A stretch of 64,000 bases of DNA from Candidatus Moanabacter tarae (GCA_003226295.1 CP029803.1:354226-418225), one strand, 5' to 3'; numbered from the stretch's first letter, positions 44,841 through 55,246 are shown. The notes: a model not told the origin generated them from the letters alone. Program-made: numbers and translations.

Positions 44841-44990
44841 ATGAAACATCGACGATTTTGCTTATCAGCGTTGGCCACTGCTTCCACTCTGGAATCGGAT
44901 CAATGGTGGATTCAAACCGTCGCTAGCGATTCCCTGTTCTTCCTATTGACTGGATCTTCGAATGGACCTGATGCCCGAAAAAGGTATTGA
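44841..44990 (+). CDS. Possible 49-residue small protein between leuD and exbB
   Basis: An ATG with aagg five bases upstream opens 49 codons and stops at 44990, 40 bases before exbB. The first residues (MKHRRFCLSALATAS) resemble a short signal peptide, but the rest is nondescript. Low support. Confidence 0.22.
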   Translation: MKHRRFCLSALATASTLESDQWWIQTVASDSLFFLLTGSSNGPDARKRY

Positions 44991-45029
44991 ATTTAAGATC
45001 ATACAGAACGACGGAATTTTGATAAACAG

Positions 45030-45602
45030 ATGATCAATATCGTTGACGGGGCTGGGATTTTTATCTGGCCGCTTGGTTTGTGTTCTTTCCTATCAATATT
45101 TGTCATTGTGGAGAGGTTGATTGCACTTAGAAACAGCAATGTAATCCCAACGGAGCTGGTCGATAGTTTCGTTGAAGGTAAAATCCCTGAGGCCCTCGAC
45201 GAATCGGTAGCAGGGCGCATTTTACGATTTTACGACAGGAATGATCCGGACCAGGATCAACTCAAGGCTTTTGCTCGGTTAGAAATCTCGCGAATGGAGC
45301 GGGGGATGTTCATCCTTGAGATTATAGTAAGCGCTGCTCCCCTGATCGGGCTTTTGGGGACCGTTACCGGTCTCGTGAAAGTATTTGCTAACATATCCTA
45401 CGAAACCGGAATGCCCGATCCATCTTCCTTTGTTGAAGGTATAGCGCTGGCATTGACTACCACGATGTTAGGGCTCTCCATTGCCATTCCATCATTGGTC
45501 GGAAATAGCTTTCTGACTAGACGGGTGGATACATTAGCGGTTCGTTTGAGTGTTGGGGTTGAACGCCTAATCGACATCAGTAGGTCGCCGCGACGGGGAT
45601 GA
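45030..45602 (+). CDS. exbB: ExbB/TolQ-type proton channel protein
   Basis: A 190-residue MotA/TolQ/ExbB family protein that forms a proton-driven stator with ExbD in the inner membrane, energising TonB or Tol systems. Three transmembrane helices, with the family segment APLIGLLGTVTGLVKVF and the third helix ALALTTTMLGLSIAIPSLV. It is followed after 15 bases by exbD. No tonB, tolA or tolB is nearby, so which outer-membrane machine it drives is open. Confidence 0.88.
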   Translation: MINIVDGAGIFIWPLGLCSFLSIFVIVERLIALRNSNVIPTELVDSFVEGKIPEALDESVAGRILRFYDRNDPDQDQLKAFARLEISRMERGMFILEIIVSAAPLIGLLGTVTGLVKVFANISYETGMPDPSSFVEGIALALTTTMLGLSIAIPSLVGNSFLTRRVDTLAVRLSVGVERLIDISRSPRRG

Positions 45603-45617
45603 GATTGGGGTTTTGCT

Positions 45618-46016
45618 ATGGAACTTATTGAAACCCATAGGCGTCGAAAAGTGGAAATCAATATTGTGCCGCTAGTCGATGTTTTAATTGTGTTAATCTT
45701 TTTTTTCCTTGTTTCAATGCAGTTTCGAAATATGACGACTCTCAATCTTGTTTTACCCAAAATCGAAACCGCAGGAAAAAACAAGAATGTCGAACAACTC
45801 GAGATTGCAATCGACGCTGCGGGCCAATTCTTTCTCAGTGGAGTCCCAATTTCCAAGGATGAACTTGAGTTTTCGCTGAATTTACAGGGAGAATTAAATA
45901 GAGAGATTCCAGTCCTCGTTATGGCCGATGAGGAGACTTACCTCAAGAGAGTTACCTATATCATGGATGTTTGCCGGGAAGCAGGATTGGAGAAAATCAG
46001 GCTTCAGTCGCGGTAG
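45618..46016 (+). CDS. exbD: ExbD/TolR-type stator protein
   Basis: A 132-residue partner of ExbB: a short basic N-terminus, one transmembrane helix with the proton-carrying Asp21 (IVPLVDVLIVLIFFF), and a periplasmic domain. It follows exbB and ends 33 bases before the convergent fabV. Confidence 0.87.
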   Translation: MELIETHRRRKVEINIVPLVDVLIVLIFFFLVSMQFRNMTTLNLVLPKIETAGKNKNVEQLEIAIDAAGQFFLSGVPISKDELEFSLNLQGELNREIPVLVMADEETYLKRVTYIMDVCREAGLEKIRLQSR

Positions 46017-46049
46017 AATTTCCATCCATCCTAATCCTCAGGGATTGAT

Positions 46050-47237
46050 CTAAGTCGAAAATTCCACCACCGGATCGACATCAGCTTCGTAATCCACGCC
46101 AGATATTCCAAATCCGAACAGTTTTAGGAAGTCGGAGCGATAGCCGGCGAAGTCGGAAATCTCATCCAAGTTTTCAGTTGTAACCTGGTTCCAAAGTTCT
46201 GTTGCGGTTTTTTGGATGTCGGATCGCATCTCAAGATCGTCGATGCGCACCCTTCCTTCTTTGTCAAAGAGAGTTTCTCCTTCCCCGTATATGTGAGTAC
46301 TGAAAAGTCGATAAATTTGTTCAACACACTCCTCATGGATTCCCTTTTCCTTCATTACTTTGAAAAGGATAGAGATGTATAAAGGGACTACGGGTATAGC
46401 AGAACTGGCATGGGAGACGAAGGCTTTGTTTACCGAGGTAAAAGCTCTACCGCCGATTGATTTAAGCGACTGGTTGATTTCCTGCGCTGTATCCTCAATG
46501 TGTTTTTTTGCAATTCCAATGGTGCCGTTTCGATAGACAGGCCAGGTAACTTCAGGACCAATATAGGAATAGGCGCAGGTTGAGCATCCTTTCGCAAGCA
46601 GATCCTCCCTTCTTAGAGACTCAATCCATAATTTCCAATCTTCGCCTCCCATAACCTTGGTGGTACCTTCAATTTCTTCCTCTGTTGCAGGTTCGAAAGT
46701 GACCTCCTTAACCTCTCCCCGGTCTGTATCGAGACCCTTACTAGTAAAAGCCCTGCCGACTGGCTTTAGGGCCGACCTATAAACTTCTCCTGTATACGGA
46801 TCGGTTCTCCGCGGCGCGGCCAAACTGTATACAAGGAGGTCGATTTTGCCTAATTCTAGCTTAATCAGATCTATCGTTTTTTCTTTAATTTCATTACTAA
46901 ATGCGTCGCCATTGATGTTGCATGCCACAAGACCTTCTTCTCTGGCCGCATTCTCGAATGCGACCGAATTATACCAGCCGGCTTCGGCGGTTCTCCCTCG
47001 TTCAGAGCCCCGGTGCATAAAAACCCCAAGAGTAGCGGAACCGCATGCGAAGGCGCTGACAATACGGGTGGCTAGTCCGTATCCGGTAGATGCTCCAATG
47101 ATAAGGACATTCTTTGGTCCATTCCTGATCTTGCCACGGGATTGGACAGTCTCGATTTGTGCTCGTATATTCGCTGCACATCCAGTCGGATGAGCTGTTA
47201 TACAGATAAATCCTCGAGTCCTTGGTTTGATGATCAT
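46050..47237 (-). CDS. fabV: Trans-2-enoyl-ACP/CoA reductase FabV
   Basis: A 395-residue NADH-dependent enoyl reductase, catalysing the last step of each fatty-acid elongation cycle. The N-terminal IIKPRTRGFICITAHPTGC and the nucleotide loop NVLIIGASTGYGLATRI are typical, and the catalytic Tyr235-x8-Lys244 is exactly at the family positions. FabV replaces or backs up FabI and is naturally insensitive to triclosan. Monocistronic. Confidence 0.95.
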   Translation of the reverse strand: MIIKPRTRGFICITAHPTGCAANIRAQIETVQSRGKIRNGPKNVLIIGASTGYGLATRIVSAFACGSATLGVFMHRGSERGRTAEAGWYNSVAFENAAREEGLVACNINGDAFSNEIKEKTIDLIKLELGKIDLLVYSLAAPRRTDPYTGEVYRSALKPVGRAFTSKGLDTDRGEVKEVTFEPATEEEIEGTTKVMGGEDWKLWIESLRREDLLAKGCSTCAYSYIGPEVTWPVYRNGTIGIAKKHIEDTAQEINQSLKSIGGRAFTSVNKAFVSHASSAIPVVPLYISILFKVMKEKGIHEECVEQIYRLFSTHIYGEGETLFDKEGRVRIDDLEMRSDIQKTATELWNQVTTENLDEISDFAGYRSDFLKLFGFGISGVDYEADVDPVVEFST

Positions 47238-47522
47238 ATGGGATTTAACTTGGGGATTTCCGAAATAGGAGCAATGGAAAACATTTTTAGTTAAGGTGAT
47301 AGGCTGGTCAAAATCAGTTGGGGTTTGATGGATAAAATTTGTGAGTGTCTAAGATGTCGGAAATAGTTGCTTATTTACTGAATTAGATTCTGTTTTTGCA
47401 ATGGATTGCGAGAGTGGACACGCAAAGCGAAATCTGATTTTCTCATTGCTAGGAGTCCGGCGGTTAAGCTTTGCTACAGCTGTTTGAGTCAATTGGTAAA
47501 AAAGAATGGATAATCTAACCTA

Positions 47523-48827
47523 ATGAATCCCTTTAGATGGAGACTTCACTGGCAGATCCTGTTGGCCCTCGGGTTAGCCACTGTTTGTGTTGTAATTGTA
47601 AGGGCATTGGGGATCGAGAATACCGATTTCTCTAGAGGATTGGAGGCATCTTGCCGTTTTGGGGGTGATCTATTTAAGAATGCCCTGAAGATGATCGTAG
47701 TTCCGTTGATCATCTCTTCTATCATCAGCGGCATGATGAGTCTGGGAGCGGACCGTAATGTGGGTCGGATCGGGTTCAAGGTACTTATTTACTATGGTAT
47801 AACCGGCCTACTTGCGATACTTATCGGTCTCTTCTTGGTTAATACCATACGTCCGGGTGTAGTCGACGAAAGTCTATCCGAACTCATTAAAGGGCAAGCA
47901 CAAGATGCGGACGAATTCATCGGAAAAATAGAGGGTCGTGGTCCCGCAGATATCGTAGGCATCGTACACCGAATGTTTCCTCCCAATATTTTTCAGGCGG
48001 CAACCGACAATGGGCAACTTTTGGGAATTATCACCTTCAGTCTCTTTTTTGGATTCTTCATCAGTAAACTTCCCGAGCGTCCACGGCAGTTTCAATTCGA
48101 ATTATGGAAAAGCATTCAGCAAGTGATGATGTTGATCACGAATCTGATCATTAAATTTGCACCTATCGGCGTCTTTGGACTTGTAACCCCTATTATCCTG
48201 AGAACCGGCTTCGATGCTATTTTACCACTTTTTAAGTTTTTTCTCACAGTCTTGCTGGGACTTTCGATTCATTTTTTTGTTACTCTAGGAGTGCTCCTAA
48301 AGCTGGTTGGTCGAGTACAGCCATTTCAGCATTTTCGCACAATGGTGCCTGCCTTGTTAACTGCATTTTCCACAGCATCTTCTGCTTCAACCTTACCGGT
48401 CACCATGGAGACCGTTGAAAAACAGGCAGGAGTCTCTCCTAGAACAGCTAGTTTCACTCTTCCTCTTGGTGCTACCGTAAACATGGATGGAACAGCACTC
48501 TATGAGTGTGTTGTGGTGATCTTTATTGGACAGATATATGGGTTTGAAATGGGGTTTTCAACTCAACTTACGATTCTTGTGCTGGCTCTAGTGACCTCAG
48601 TTGGAGTGGCCGGCATCCCAGCCGCGAGTCTAGTTGCAATAACCCTTATTCTTGGGGTGGTAGGTTTACCTATTGAGGCTGTTGGATTAGTTTGGGTGAC
48701 TGATCGATTGCTCGACATGTGTCGTACCTCTGTAAATGTGTTTAGCGACACTTGCGGAGCCGTTATCATCGCAAAATCAGAGGGAGAAAAGGGGATTTAT
48801 GGAGATGAAAAAGTAGCACCTAAATGA
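47523..48827 (+). CDS. Dicarboxylate/amino acid:cation symporter (DAACS family)
   Basis: A 434-residue transporter of the GltP/DctA type. The reentrant serine-rich loop AFSTASSAST (281-290) and NMDGT (320-324) are the substrate- and cation-binding motifs of the family. About eight helices plus two hairpins. Substrate (glutamate, aspartate, C4-dicarboxylate) and coupling ion (Na or H) are unresolved. Preceded by a 285-base region without a gene. Confidence 0.9.
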   Translation: MNPFRWRLHWQILLALGLATVCVVIVRALGIENTDFSRGLEASCRFGGDLFKNALKMIVVPLIISSIISGMMSLGADRNVGRIGFKVLIYYGITGLLAILIGLFLVNTIRPGVVDESLSELIKGQAQDADEFIGKIEGRGPADIVGIVHRMFPPNIFQAATDNGQLLGIITFSLFFGFFISKLPERPRQFQFELWKSIQQVMMLITNLIIKFAPIGVFGLVTPIILRTGFDAILPLFKFFLTVLLGLSIHFFVTLGVLLKLVGRVQPFQHFRTMVPALLTAFSTASSASTLPVTMETVEKQAGVSPRTASFTLPLGATVNMDGTALYECVVVIFIGQIYGFEMGFSTQLTILVLALVTSVGVAGIPAASLVAITLILGVVGLPIEAVGLVWVTDRLLDMCRTSVNVFSDTCGAVIIAKSEGEKGIYGDEKVAPK

Positions 48828-48951
48828 GGCGCTGACCTTTTATGGTTTGTTCATTTCTTGATCACTAGTATTCGATCACAGAATTCTATCGTGTCCTGAA
48901 CGATCTTTGGCCCTGAATAAACAAAATGTTGCCTCATGATTCTTGTGTTAG

Positions 48952-50958
48952 ATGAAATTTCAACTCCAAGCAGACTATCAGCCAACAGGTGATCAACCCC
49001 AGGCAATCGATGCGCTTGTCCGATCTGTGGGTGAGGGTAACCGTTATCAGACTCTTCTTGGAGTGACGGGATCTGGCAAGACATTCACAATGGCGAATGT
49101 GATCGAGGCACTCCAGCGTCCGACGTTGATTATTTCTCACAACAAGACGCTTGCGGCACAATTGTATTCGGAATTTAAAGGGTTTTTTCCCAATAACGCA
49201 GTCGAGTATTTTGTCAGTTATTACGACTACTATCAGCCAGAGGCTTACATTCCCCAAACAGACACTTACATCGAAAAGGATTCATCGATCAATGACGAGA
49301 TTGAAAGACTTCGCATTTCTGCCACAAGTTCTCTTATCAGTCGTCAGGATGTGATCGTGGTGGCTAGTGTGTCTTGTATTTATGGCCTGGGCTCTCCGGA
49401 GGATTTTTCGGAACTGATGATTCCTATTCAGGTGGAGGAAAAATTTGGGAGGGATCAATTTCTAGAACGGCTGGTTGACAACCTTTATGAGCGAAACGAC
49501 ATCAAATTTGCCCGGGGGGGGTTTCGAGTCCGGGGTGATACAATTGATGTTTTCCCAGCCTATATGGAAACGGCTGTTAGAATCGAATTTTGGGCTGACA
49601 CAGTTGAGAGCATTAAGGAATTGGATCCTCTGACTGGAAAGACTGGGCAGCATTTTAACGGGTTCCACCTCTATCCGGCAAATCAGTTTATAACTCCAAA
49701 GCACAAGATCGAACAGGCCAAGGAAGGAATTCGAAAAGAGCTGGAAGATAGAGTTGCTGAATTCGAAAAAAACAATCGTTTATTGGAGGCGCAGCGCCTT
49801 CGAATGCGGACTGAGTATGATCTTGAAATGCTGGGAGAGATGGGATTTTGCAGCGGAATTGAAAACTATTCCCGCCATCTCTCAGGCCGTAAGGCAGGTG
49901 AGAGACCGTGGTGCCTGATCGACTTTTTCCCGAAGGAATTTATCCTTATTATTGATGAGAGCCATGCTACTGTCCCGCAAATAGGAGCGATGTATCGAGG
50001 AGACCGATCTCGAAAAGAAAAGCTTGTCGAATATGGCTTTCGTCTTCCCAGTGCACTCGACAATCGTCCTCTCAAAGTAGAAGAATTCAACAAAATGACA
50101 GGGTTAACGATCTTTGTTTCTGCAACACCCGCAGCCTTTGAAATGCAGGTCTCAAACACTGTCGTAGAGCAGATCATTCGCCCCACGGGTTTACTAGATC
50201 CTCTCATAGAGGTGCGGGAGGCTCAGGGGCAGGTAGAAGATCTGATTGAAGAAATACACCATGCTGTTAAAGAAGGGGAAAGAGTTCTAGTTACAACTTT
50301 GACTAAAAGGATGTCTGAAGACTTAACTGCTTATTTGCGCGAAAGGGCGATTAGGGTGGAGTATCTTCATAGTGACATCGATGCAATTGAGCGAATAGAG
50401 ATTCTGCGTAATTTGCGTCGCGGAGACTTTGATGTGTTGGTGGGGATAAATCTTTTAAGGGAAGGATTGGACTTACCAGAGGTAGCTTTGGTAGCCATTC
50501 TGGATGCTGATAAGGAAGGTTTCCTTCGCAATCGAACCAGCCTGATACAGACGGCAGGGAGGGCGGCCAGACATGAAAGGGGACGAGTTATTCTGTATGC
50601 CGATGACTTAACTGAGTCGGTCAGGCAAACTCTTGAAATCACGAATGATCGTCGAAAAAAACAGACGGAGTACAATGAAAGGCACGGAATTATTCCCCAG
50701 AGTGTCAAGAGAGGCGATCAGGCAAGTCTTCATGTCAACGACCGAGTTGAAGATGGTGATCCGGTAAGTGTAAAAAAAGCCGGGGGGGATAAAGAAGTGG
50801 CCGCCGTAATTGCTGAAACTGAGTCAGAAATGCTTGAGGCAGCTGATGCCCTGGAGTTCGAGCGAGCCGCTCTTTTACGGGATCAAATTGATCTTTTGAG
50901 GAAGGGAAGGACCGACAAGTCGCGCAAGGCTTTACGGCCGAGTAGATATCGGAGATAG
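48952..50958 (+). CDS. uvrB: Excinuclease ABC subunit B
   Basis: A 668-residue helicase-like damage-verification subunit of nucleotide excision repair. Walker A GVTGSGKT (37-44), the beta-hairpin [16 protein letters not shown], and the C-terminal UVR/UvrC-binding motif ([20 protein letters not shown], about 625-645) are intact. It acts with UvrA and with Mfd (7-10 kb). A weak terminator follows. Confidence 0.97.
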   Translation: MKFQLQADYQPTGDQPQAIDALVRSVGEGNRYQTLLGVTGSGKTFTMANVIEALQRPTLIISHNKTLAAQLYSEFKGFFPNNAVEYFVSYYDYYQPEAYIPQTDTYIEKDSSINDEIERLRISATSSLISRQDVIVVASVSCIYGLGSPEDFSELMIPIQVEEKFGRDQFLERLVDNLYERNDIKFARGGFRVRGDTIDVFPAYMETAVRIEFWADTVESIKELDPLTGKTGQHFNGFHLYPANQFITPKHKIEQAKEGIRKELEDRVAEFEKNNRLLEAQRLRMRTEYDLEMLGEMGFCSGIENYSRHLSGRKAGERPWCLIDFFPKEFILIIDESHATVPQIGAMYRGDRSRKEKLVEYGFRLPSALDNRPLKVEEFNKMTGLTIFVSATPAAFEMQVSNTVVEQIIRPTGLLDPLIEVREAQGQVEDLIEEIHHAVKEGERVLVTTLTKRMSEDLTAYLRERAIRVEYLHSDIDAIERIEILRNLRRGDFDVLVGINLLREGLDLPEVALVAILDADKEGFLRNRTSLIQTAGRAARHERGRVILYADDLTESVRQTLEITNDRRKKQTEYNERHGIIPQSVKRGDQASLHVNDRVEDGDPVSVKKAGGDKEVAAVIAETESEMLEAADALEFERAALLRDQIDLLRKGRTDKSRKALRPSRYRR

Positions 50959-50991
50959 AGTTACAGCAGCAACTAGGTAATCCAGTAGATG

Positions 50992-51015
50992 AGCGTGCGA
51001 GAGACGGGCTTTTTT
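50992..51015 (+). terminator. Possible terminator after uvrB
   Basis: A short imperfect hairpin (agcgt...acgggct, with a two-base bulge) is followed by six T at 51010-51015, about 35 bases after the uvrB stop in a convergent gap. Confidence 0.4.
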
Positions 51016-51186
51016 AATAAAAACATGGGTCTAATATGGTTCCGTTCCTAGGTCTCCCTTCTTCAGTGTAATAGCCTTCACGGTGAAACGTAATTACTGC
51101 AGAGCAGATGTCTATATTCCCCCTGGACAATAAGGCTACGGGATCTTCAACGGTTGCTTTTTCACCTAAATCCACTGGTTCAGAGG

Positions 51187-52872
51187 CTATAAAACTTTTT
51201 GATTAGGGACCCATGCCTGAGGAGCAATTCCTTCAAGGTGGGTTTTGACATCAACGACAACCGGTCGGTTGCTATTAAACGCTCTATCGAGAGCACTCGA
51301 AAGATCACCCGGTTTTCGGACGGTAATTCCAACACAGCCCATGGATTCGGCAATCGCGGCGAAGTCGTTTTCGCCGAAGAGCCAGAGCTCATCGGAACCG
51401 AAGGTTTGACCTCCATAAATAGCCTCATTCCCGTGTTTCTCCTGATTCAAAGAATGGTTATTGTTGACCACCGTGACTGTGTTGATACCGCACCTAACAG
51501 CTGTTTCCAGTTCCGACAGATGGTACCAGATACCTCCGTCACCTGTGAAACAAAGTACCGGGCGATCAGGACTGGCGCATTTGGCTCCCATTGCTGCGGG
51601 CAGACCCCAGCCCAGCGAACCGGCACAACGTATATAGAGTTGGTTGGAGTGCCTAAGGTCAAGCATAGTACCGGTCCAGATTCCTGAATGGCCCGTGTCC
51701 GATACCAGGATCGTGTCAGAAGGAAGAGATTCGCTCAATTCCCGGCAAAGTCGTTCTGGCCGTATCGGAATAACATCTGAATTGTACAAATTACTGATAC
51801 TTTCTTTCCATGTTTTGACCAAGGCCTGGACTCGTTTGACCCAGTCGGTTCTGGGTTCAGTGGTCTCCGTATGGGTAATCATCCTCCGGAGAGTATTTCG
51901 GACGTCTCCATGAAGCCCAACTTTGATAGGGTAGTTACGTCCCAGTTCTTCCGGATTGATGTCGAGTTGGATAATGGGAGTGCCTTGGGGTGGAATGGTA
52001 TAACCGTTTGTTACCTGTCCTCCGGTGTGGCTACCGATGAAAAAGACCAGGTCTGCTTCGCACAGAACTTGGTTGGCACAGGCGCGTGAGTAGGAACCGG
52101 GGACGCCTACGGCTAGTGGATGGTCGCACGGAAACATTGCCTTGGCATTTAGAGAAGTAGCTACTGGTATAGAAAGCTTTTGTGCAAGCTCTACAAGCTC
52201 GGCGCTGGAACCGGATGCAGTCACTCCGCCTCCGGCTACAATGACCGGTCGCATGGCTCGGATCAGCAATTGAAGAGCTTTCTCGATACTCTCGATCTGT
52301 GCTTCTGGCCGTAAAGGAGGAACATGGGAGAACATCTCCTCGATTATGACCTCAAGATCCGCTTTTTCTTCGACGACCGCTTGTCCGGCAAGACCTTCCA
52401 TATCCAAATGGACCGGACCTGGAGTTCCTGAAGTAGCGGAACGGAATGCCTGGCGCAGATAAAAAGGTAGTTGCTCCAGATGGGAGACAAAGGCACTGTA
52501 TTTAGTTACAGCTGAAAACGGACCGACATGATCGACTTCCTGGTAAGCGTGACGTTTTTGACTGATCTGATTTTCGCGGCCTGTCAGGGCAACGACAGGG
52601 GAACACGCGAGGTAGGCATCTTGTAGACCGGCCGCTAGATTAACAGCTCCTACCGACTGGGCCATGCAGAGCCCTGGTCCACGACGTACTCTCGCGTAAG
52701 CATCAGCCATATAGGCAGCGGGCTTTTCTCCGTGAGTTTGGACGCGGGTAATTCCCAGTCTCTCCATTTCCATAAGCGCCCTCGGAGCGATATAGGGCAT
52801 GAAAAAAACGTGGCTTATTCCTATTTTTTGGATCGTTTCAGCTATGAATCGAGCCCCTGTTATTTTAGCCAT
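51187..52872 (-). CDS. TPP-dependent acetolactate synthase-like enzyme
   Basis: A 561-residue thiamine pyrophosphate enzyme with the three-domain fold of acetohydroxyacid synthases. The cofactor-activating Glu49 lies in THGEKPAAYMADAYA, and the C-terminal TPP/Mg site in FTGDGGIWYHLSELE with an Asn pair (VNNNHSL). Family members decarboxylate 2-oxo acids or perform carboligation; the absence of a regulatory subunit gene and the catabolic context argue against a biosynthetic IlvB. It ends the minus arm of the catabolic island, 330 bases after the aldolase gene. Confidence 0.85.
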   Translation of the reverse strand: MAKITGARFIAETIQKIGISHVFFMPYIAPRALMEMERLGITRVQTHGEKPAAYMADAYARVRRGPGLCMAQSVGAVNLAAGLQDAYLACSPVVALTGRENQISQKRHAYQEVDHVGPFSAVTKYSAFVSHLEQLPFYLRQAFRSATSGTPGPVHLDMEGLAGQAVVEEKADLEVIIEEMFSHVPPLRPEAQIESIEKALQLLIRAMRPVIVAGGGVTASGSSAELVELAQKLSIPVATSLNAKAMFPCDHPLAVGVPGSYSRACANQVLCEADLVFFIGSHTGGQVTNGYTIPPQGTPIIQLDINPEELGRNYPIKVGLHGDVRNTLRRMITHTETTEPRTDWVKRVQALVKTWKESISNLYNSDVIPIRPERLCRELSESLPSDTILVSDTGHSGIWTGTMLDLRHSNQLYIRCAGSLGWGLPAAMGAKCASPDRPVLCFTGDGGIWYHLSELETAVRCGINTVTVVNNNHSLNQEKHGNEAIYGGQTFGSDELWLFGENDFAAIAESMGCVGITVRKPGDLSSALDRAFNSNRPVVVDVKTHLEGIAPQAWVPNQKVL

Positions 52873-53204
52873 GCTTAATTTTTAGAAGTTATGGTTTTGT
52901 CAATGATTGTACAGACTTAGTTTAGATTGTTAAGTTGAAACTAGGTCGTACAATTTAATTTGGCAACGGTATCTAGGACTTTGAGGATGGTACCTCGGGA
53001 TGGGGTGAGGTCTTTTCGCTAGCAACATAGTGAAAGATGATGCAGACCTTGTGATTTGTGTGGTGCAAGGGTCATTGAGGGTTAAATTTTCTATTTTCAA
53101 AATACGACTTATAATTCTGACCCTACCTAAAGCCACCTATGGGACTTTTTTCAAAAAGACTTTATCTGTTTTCTTCAGAATAAGCGAGGAACTCATGGAC
53201 ATCC
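52873..53204. other. Intergenic region between TPP enzyme and aldolase genes
   Basis: About 330 bases on the minus arm of the catabolic island. No supported ORF. The gap suggests a separate promoter for the TPP enzyme gene; none could be pinned down. Confidence 0.4.
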
Positions 53205-53969
53205 TCAAAGGCGCTTAAAACAATCTACACCGGCGCGGGCTGAGTTTCCCAACAACATGTAATCGGTCCCGTAGGTTTGAAAGGTAAAGCCTTGCTCATG
53301 TCGCTGGCGCAGTTCCTCAGGTGATCCGGCTCCTATCCCAATTGCTACTTTGTTCTTACGACATAGGGCAAGTGCTTCTGCAATCGCTTCATCAACCTCT
53401 TCGAATGGCTGGTACATTGGGTTCAAACCAAGGGACAAACAGAGATCGTAGGCCCCGACTAATAGAGCGTCGATTCCAGGTACAGCTGTAATCTCCTCGA
53501 GGTTCTGCAGCGCCTCTTTGGTCTCGAGGATCAGTGCAATCAAAATGTTCCCATTAGCATTAGAAAAGTAGTCCAGGTTATCCATCGTGTAGTGCGACGC
53601 ACGTAGAGGACCAAATCCCCGTGAGCCTTCGGGCGGATACCGAGTAGCATCGACAATAGTTTTGGCTTCAGCGGCAGTTTTTACCATTGGAACTAGGATG
53701 CCCATGCTCCCAGCATCAAGGACTCGCTGAATAAAGATTGCATCGCTGTTCGGTACGCGGACTATGGGGATGGTATCGGTTCCGTTCATCGCCATCAACA
53801 TGTGTTCAACCCTGCCCATATCTATGGGGTTGTGTTCGGTCTCAATGGCAAGCCAGTCGTAGCCGGCGTGCGCCATCAATTCTGCCACGTTGGGGCTGCC
53901 CAAACCAAGTAGTGCTCCTAGAGTTGGCTGTCCCGCCTTCAGTTTTTCGCGAACCCAATTTTTACGCAT
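53205..53969 (-). CDS. HpcH/HpaI-type class II aldolase
   Basis: A 254-residue metal-dependent aldolase that cleaves or makes 4-hydroxy-2-oxo acids, releasing pyruvate. Catalytic residues line up with E. coli HpaI numbering almost exactly: His46, Arg71, metal ligands Glu149 and Asp175; the HpaI Asp42 is Glu43 here (IETEHNPID). In this cluster it could split a 2-oxo-3-deoxy-sugar acid produced by the UxuA-like dehydratase. Cytosolic. It follows phyH after 174 bases on the minus strand. Confidence 0.9.
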   Translation of the reverse strand: MRKNWVREKLKAGQPTLGALLGLGSPNVAELMAHAGYDWLAIETEHNPIDMGRVEHMLMAMNGTDTIPIVRVPNSDAIFIQRVLDAGSMGILVPMVKTAAEAKTIVDATRYPPEGSRGFGPLRASHYTMDNLDYFSNANGNILIALILETKEALQNLEEITAVPGIDALLVGAYDLCLSLGLNPMYQPFEEVDEAIAEALALCRKNKVAIGIGAGSPEELRQRHEQGFTFQTYGTDYMLLGNSARAGVDCFKRL

Positions 53970-54111
53970 CGCTTATATTTATTTGTAGAGACTATTCGAA
54001 AAGACGATATCCAGAGAACCTTTACTCCTCCAAGTAGCCTATAAGTTGAGCCTTGTTTGGCTTGTAATATACCAAGAGAGGACGTTTGTCTTTGCGGATG
54101 ACGGTAAGTCA

Positions 54112-54138
54112 CCCTCTTCCACACTACTAGGTGGAGGG
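54112..54138 (-). other. Stable hairpin directly after the phyH stop codon
   Basis: ccctc-tt-ccac (54112-54122) pairs with gtggaggg (54131-54138) with a two-base bulge and an eight-base loop. It starts six bases after the stop codon of the dioxygenase gene. No T-tract, so it may protect the 3' end or attenuate rather than terminate. Confidence 0.45.
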
Positions 54139-54143
54139 TTTCC

Positions 54144-54950
54144 TCAGTTCAACAACTCGAAGTAACCGAGTTCAGCCATTCGGTTCAACCAGCGCTGCCG
54201 CTTGGGGTTTCCTTCTGGGTTCGCGAGCCATTCTTGTGGATAACCACATCCATACCCTTCTTGGGTCCTTCCGAATCGGACCGTTGCTCCTCTATTAGCT
54301 TCGGCGCGTTTGCGCAATGCAGCTTCTTCTTTTTCTCCCTGCGGATTATTGTAGTAAACGCATGTGGACATTCTTCTTCCAGCGGTACCACCACTACTTG
54401 CGTGCCAGCAACGCATATCAAATGCGACAACATCACCAGGATCTGACTTGCAAACATAGGCTGGAACCTCGGGTATTTCCAATTCGAGTGTAGGCAAGGT
54501 TAGGCGCACCCTGTCATGAAAGGCTCGATTGTGAGAGCCAGGAATGAGCCGGAGAGCACCCGAGTTGGCGTCTACTGGGTCGAGATAGAATGCGAACTTA
54601 ACTCCAAAGGAATCCTCGTGGGGATCAGCATGGTGATCCGGATGCCATCGGGTATCACCCACATACCGATTAGCGTCTGTCCCGATGCCAATCACATCAT
54701 CTCCGTAGAGCTGCTCGGCAACGTTGCAAAAGCGTGGGTCTTCCAGCAAACTGGCATAAAATGGCGTTCTCGGGTTCATCATATACGTCCAATAGCGCTC
54801 TTCACCAGTAAAGGGTTTATCTGAATAGACGAGGTTGAGTTCGGACTCATATTCATTTCTCAAAGTCTCAATTTCTTCAGGCGCAAAGAGGTCTCGAAGA
54901 ACAAGGAACCCGAAAGTTTTGTAATGCCTAATTTTCTGGTCTGTTAGCAT
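54144..54950 (-). CDS. Phytanoyl-CoA dioxygenase family protein
   Basis: A 268-residue Fe(II)/2-oxoglutarate-dependent oxygenase (PhyH family). The iron triad is His103-x-Asp105 (RWHPDHHAD) and His183 (CWHASSGG), with a likely 2-oxoglutarate-binding arginine at 192-193. Bacterial PhyH enzymes hydroxylate or demethylate many small molecules and rarely phytanoyl-CoA. It is first in the minus arm of the divergent island. A second family member begins at 63630. Confidence 0.9.
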   Translation of the reverse strand: MLTDQKIRHYKTFGFLVLRDLFAPEEIETLRNEYESELNLVYSDKPFTGEERYWTYMMNPRTPFYASLLEDPRFCNVAEQLYGDDVIGIGTDANRYVGDTRWHPDHHADPHEDSFGVKFAFYLDPVDANSGALRLIPGSHNRAFHDRVRLTLPTLELEIPEVPAYVCKSDPGDVVAFDMRCWHASSGGTAGRRMSTCVYYNNPQGEKEEAALRKRAEANRGATVRFGRTQEGYGCGYPQEWLANPEGNPKRQRWLNRMAELGYFELLN

Positions 54951-55246
54951 ACTCGATATAAGTGGTTAAAAATCCGAAGTTGCCAAGTGGATTTTTTGAG
55001 TAAAATTGCTGCGTGAGGATTTAGTTTTAGTGGGTATAATTTAGAAACCTCGACTTTCATTCGGGGTTTCAGAAAACGGTTCCTACATTTTCAGGATCGA
55101 ACCTACTGGTTTACTTCTGTCTATCTGCGAATCGATCGGCTATTCCCAGTGTATTTTTTGAGAGTGACAGAATACATCCAATGTAGAATTCTCTTTTCTC
55201 ATCCTTCATCATTCTCTTATGATTTTCCTGAAACTAAAAATTAATC
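54951..55246. promoter_or_regulatory. Divergent control region of the catabolic island
   Basis: A 296-base region between divergent phyH and UxuA-like genes. It contains a perfect TATAAT (55035-55040) and, overlapping the expected start of transcription, an imperfect palindrome (55044-55070). No ORF. This is the natural place for an operator of a cluster regulator. Confidence 0.5.
55044..55070. promoter_or_regulatory. Imperfect palindrome, candidate operator
   Basis: gaaacctcg (55044-55052) and cggggtttc (55062-55070) are inverted repeats with one G-T mismatch, nine-base arms and a nine-base spacer, just downstream of TATAAT (55035-55040). The geometry fits a dimeric repressor of the LacI/GntR type or an RNA hairpin. 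Confidence 0.4.
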
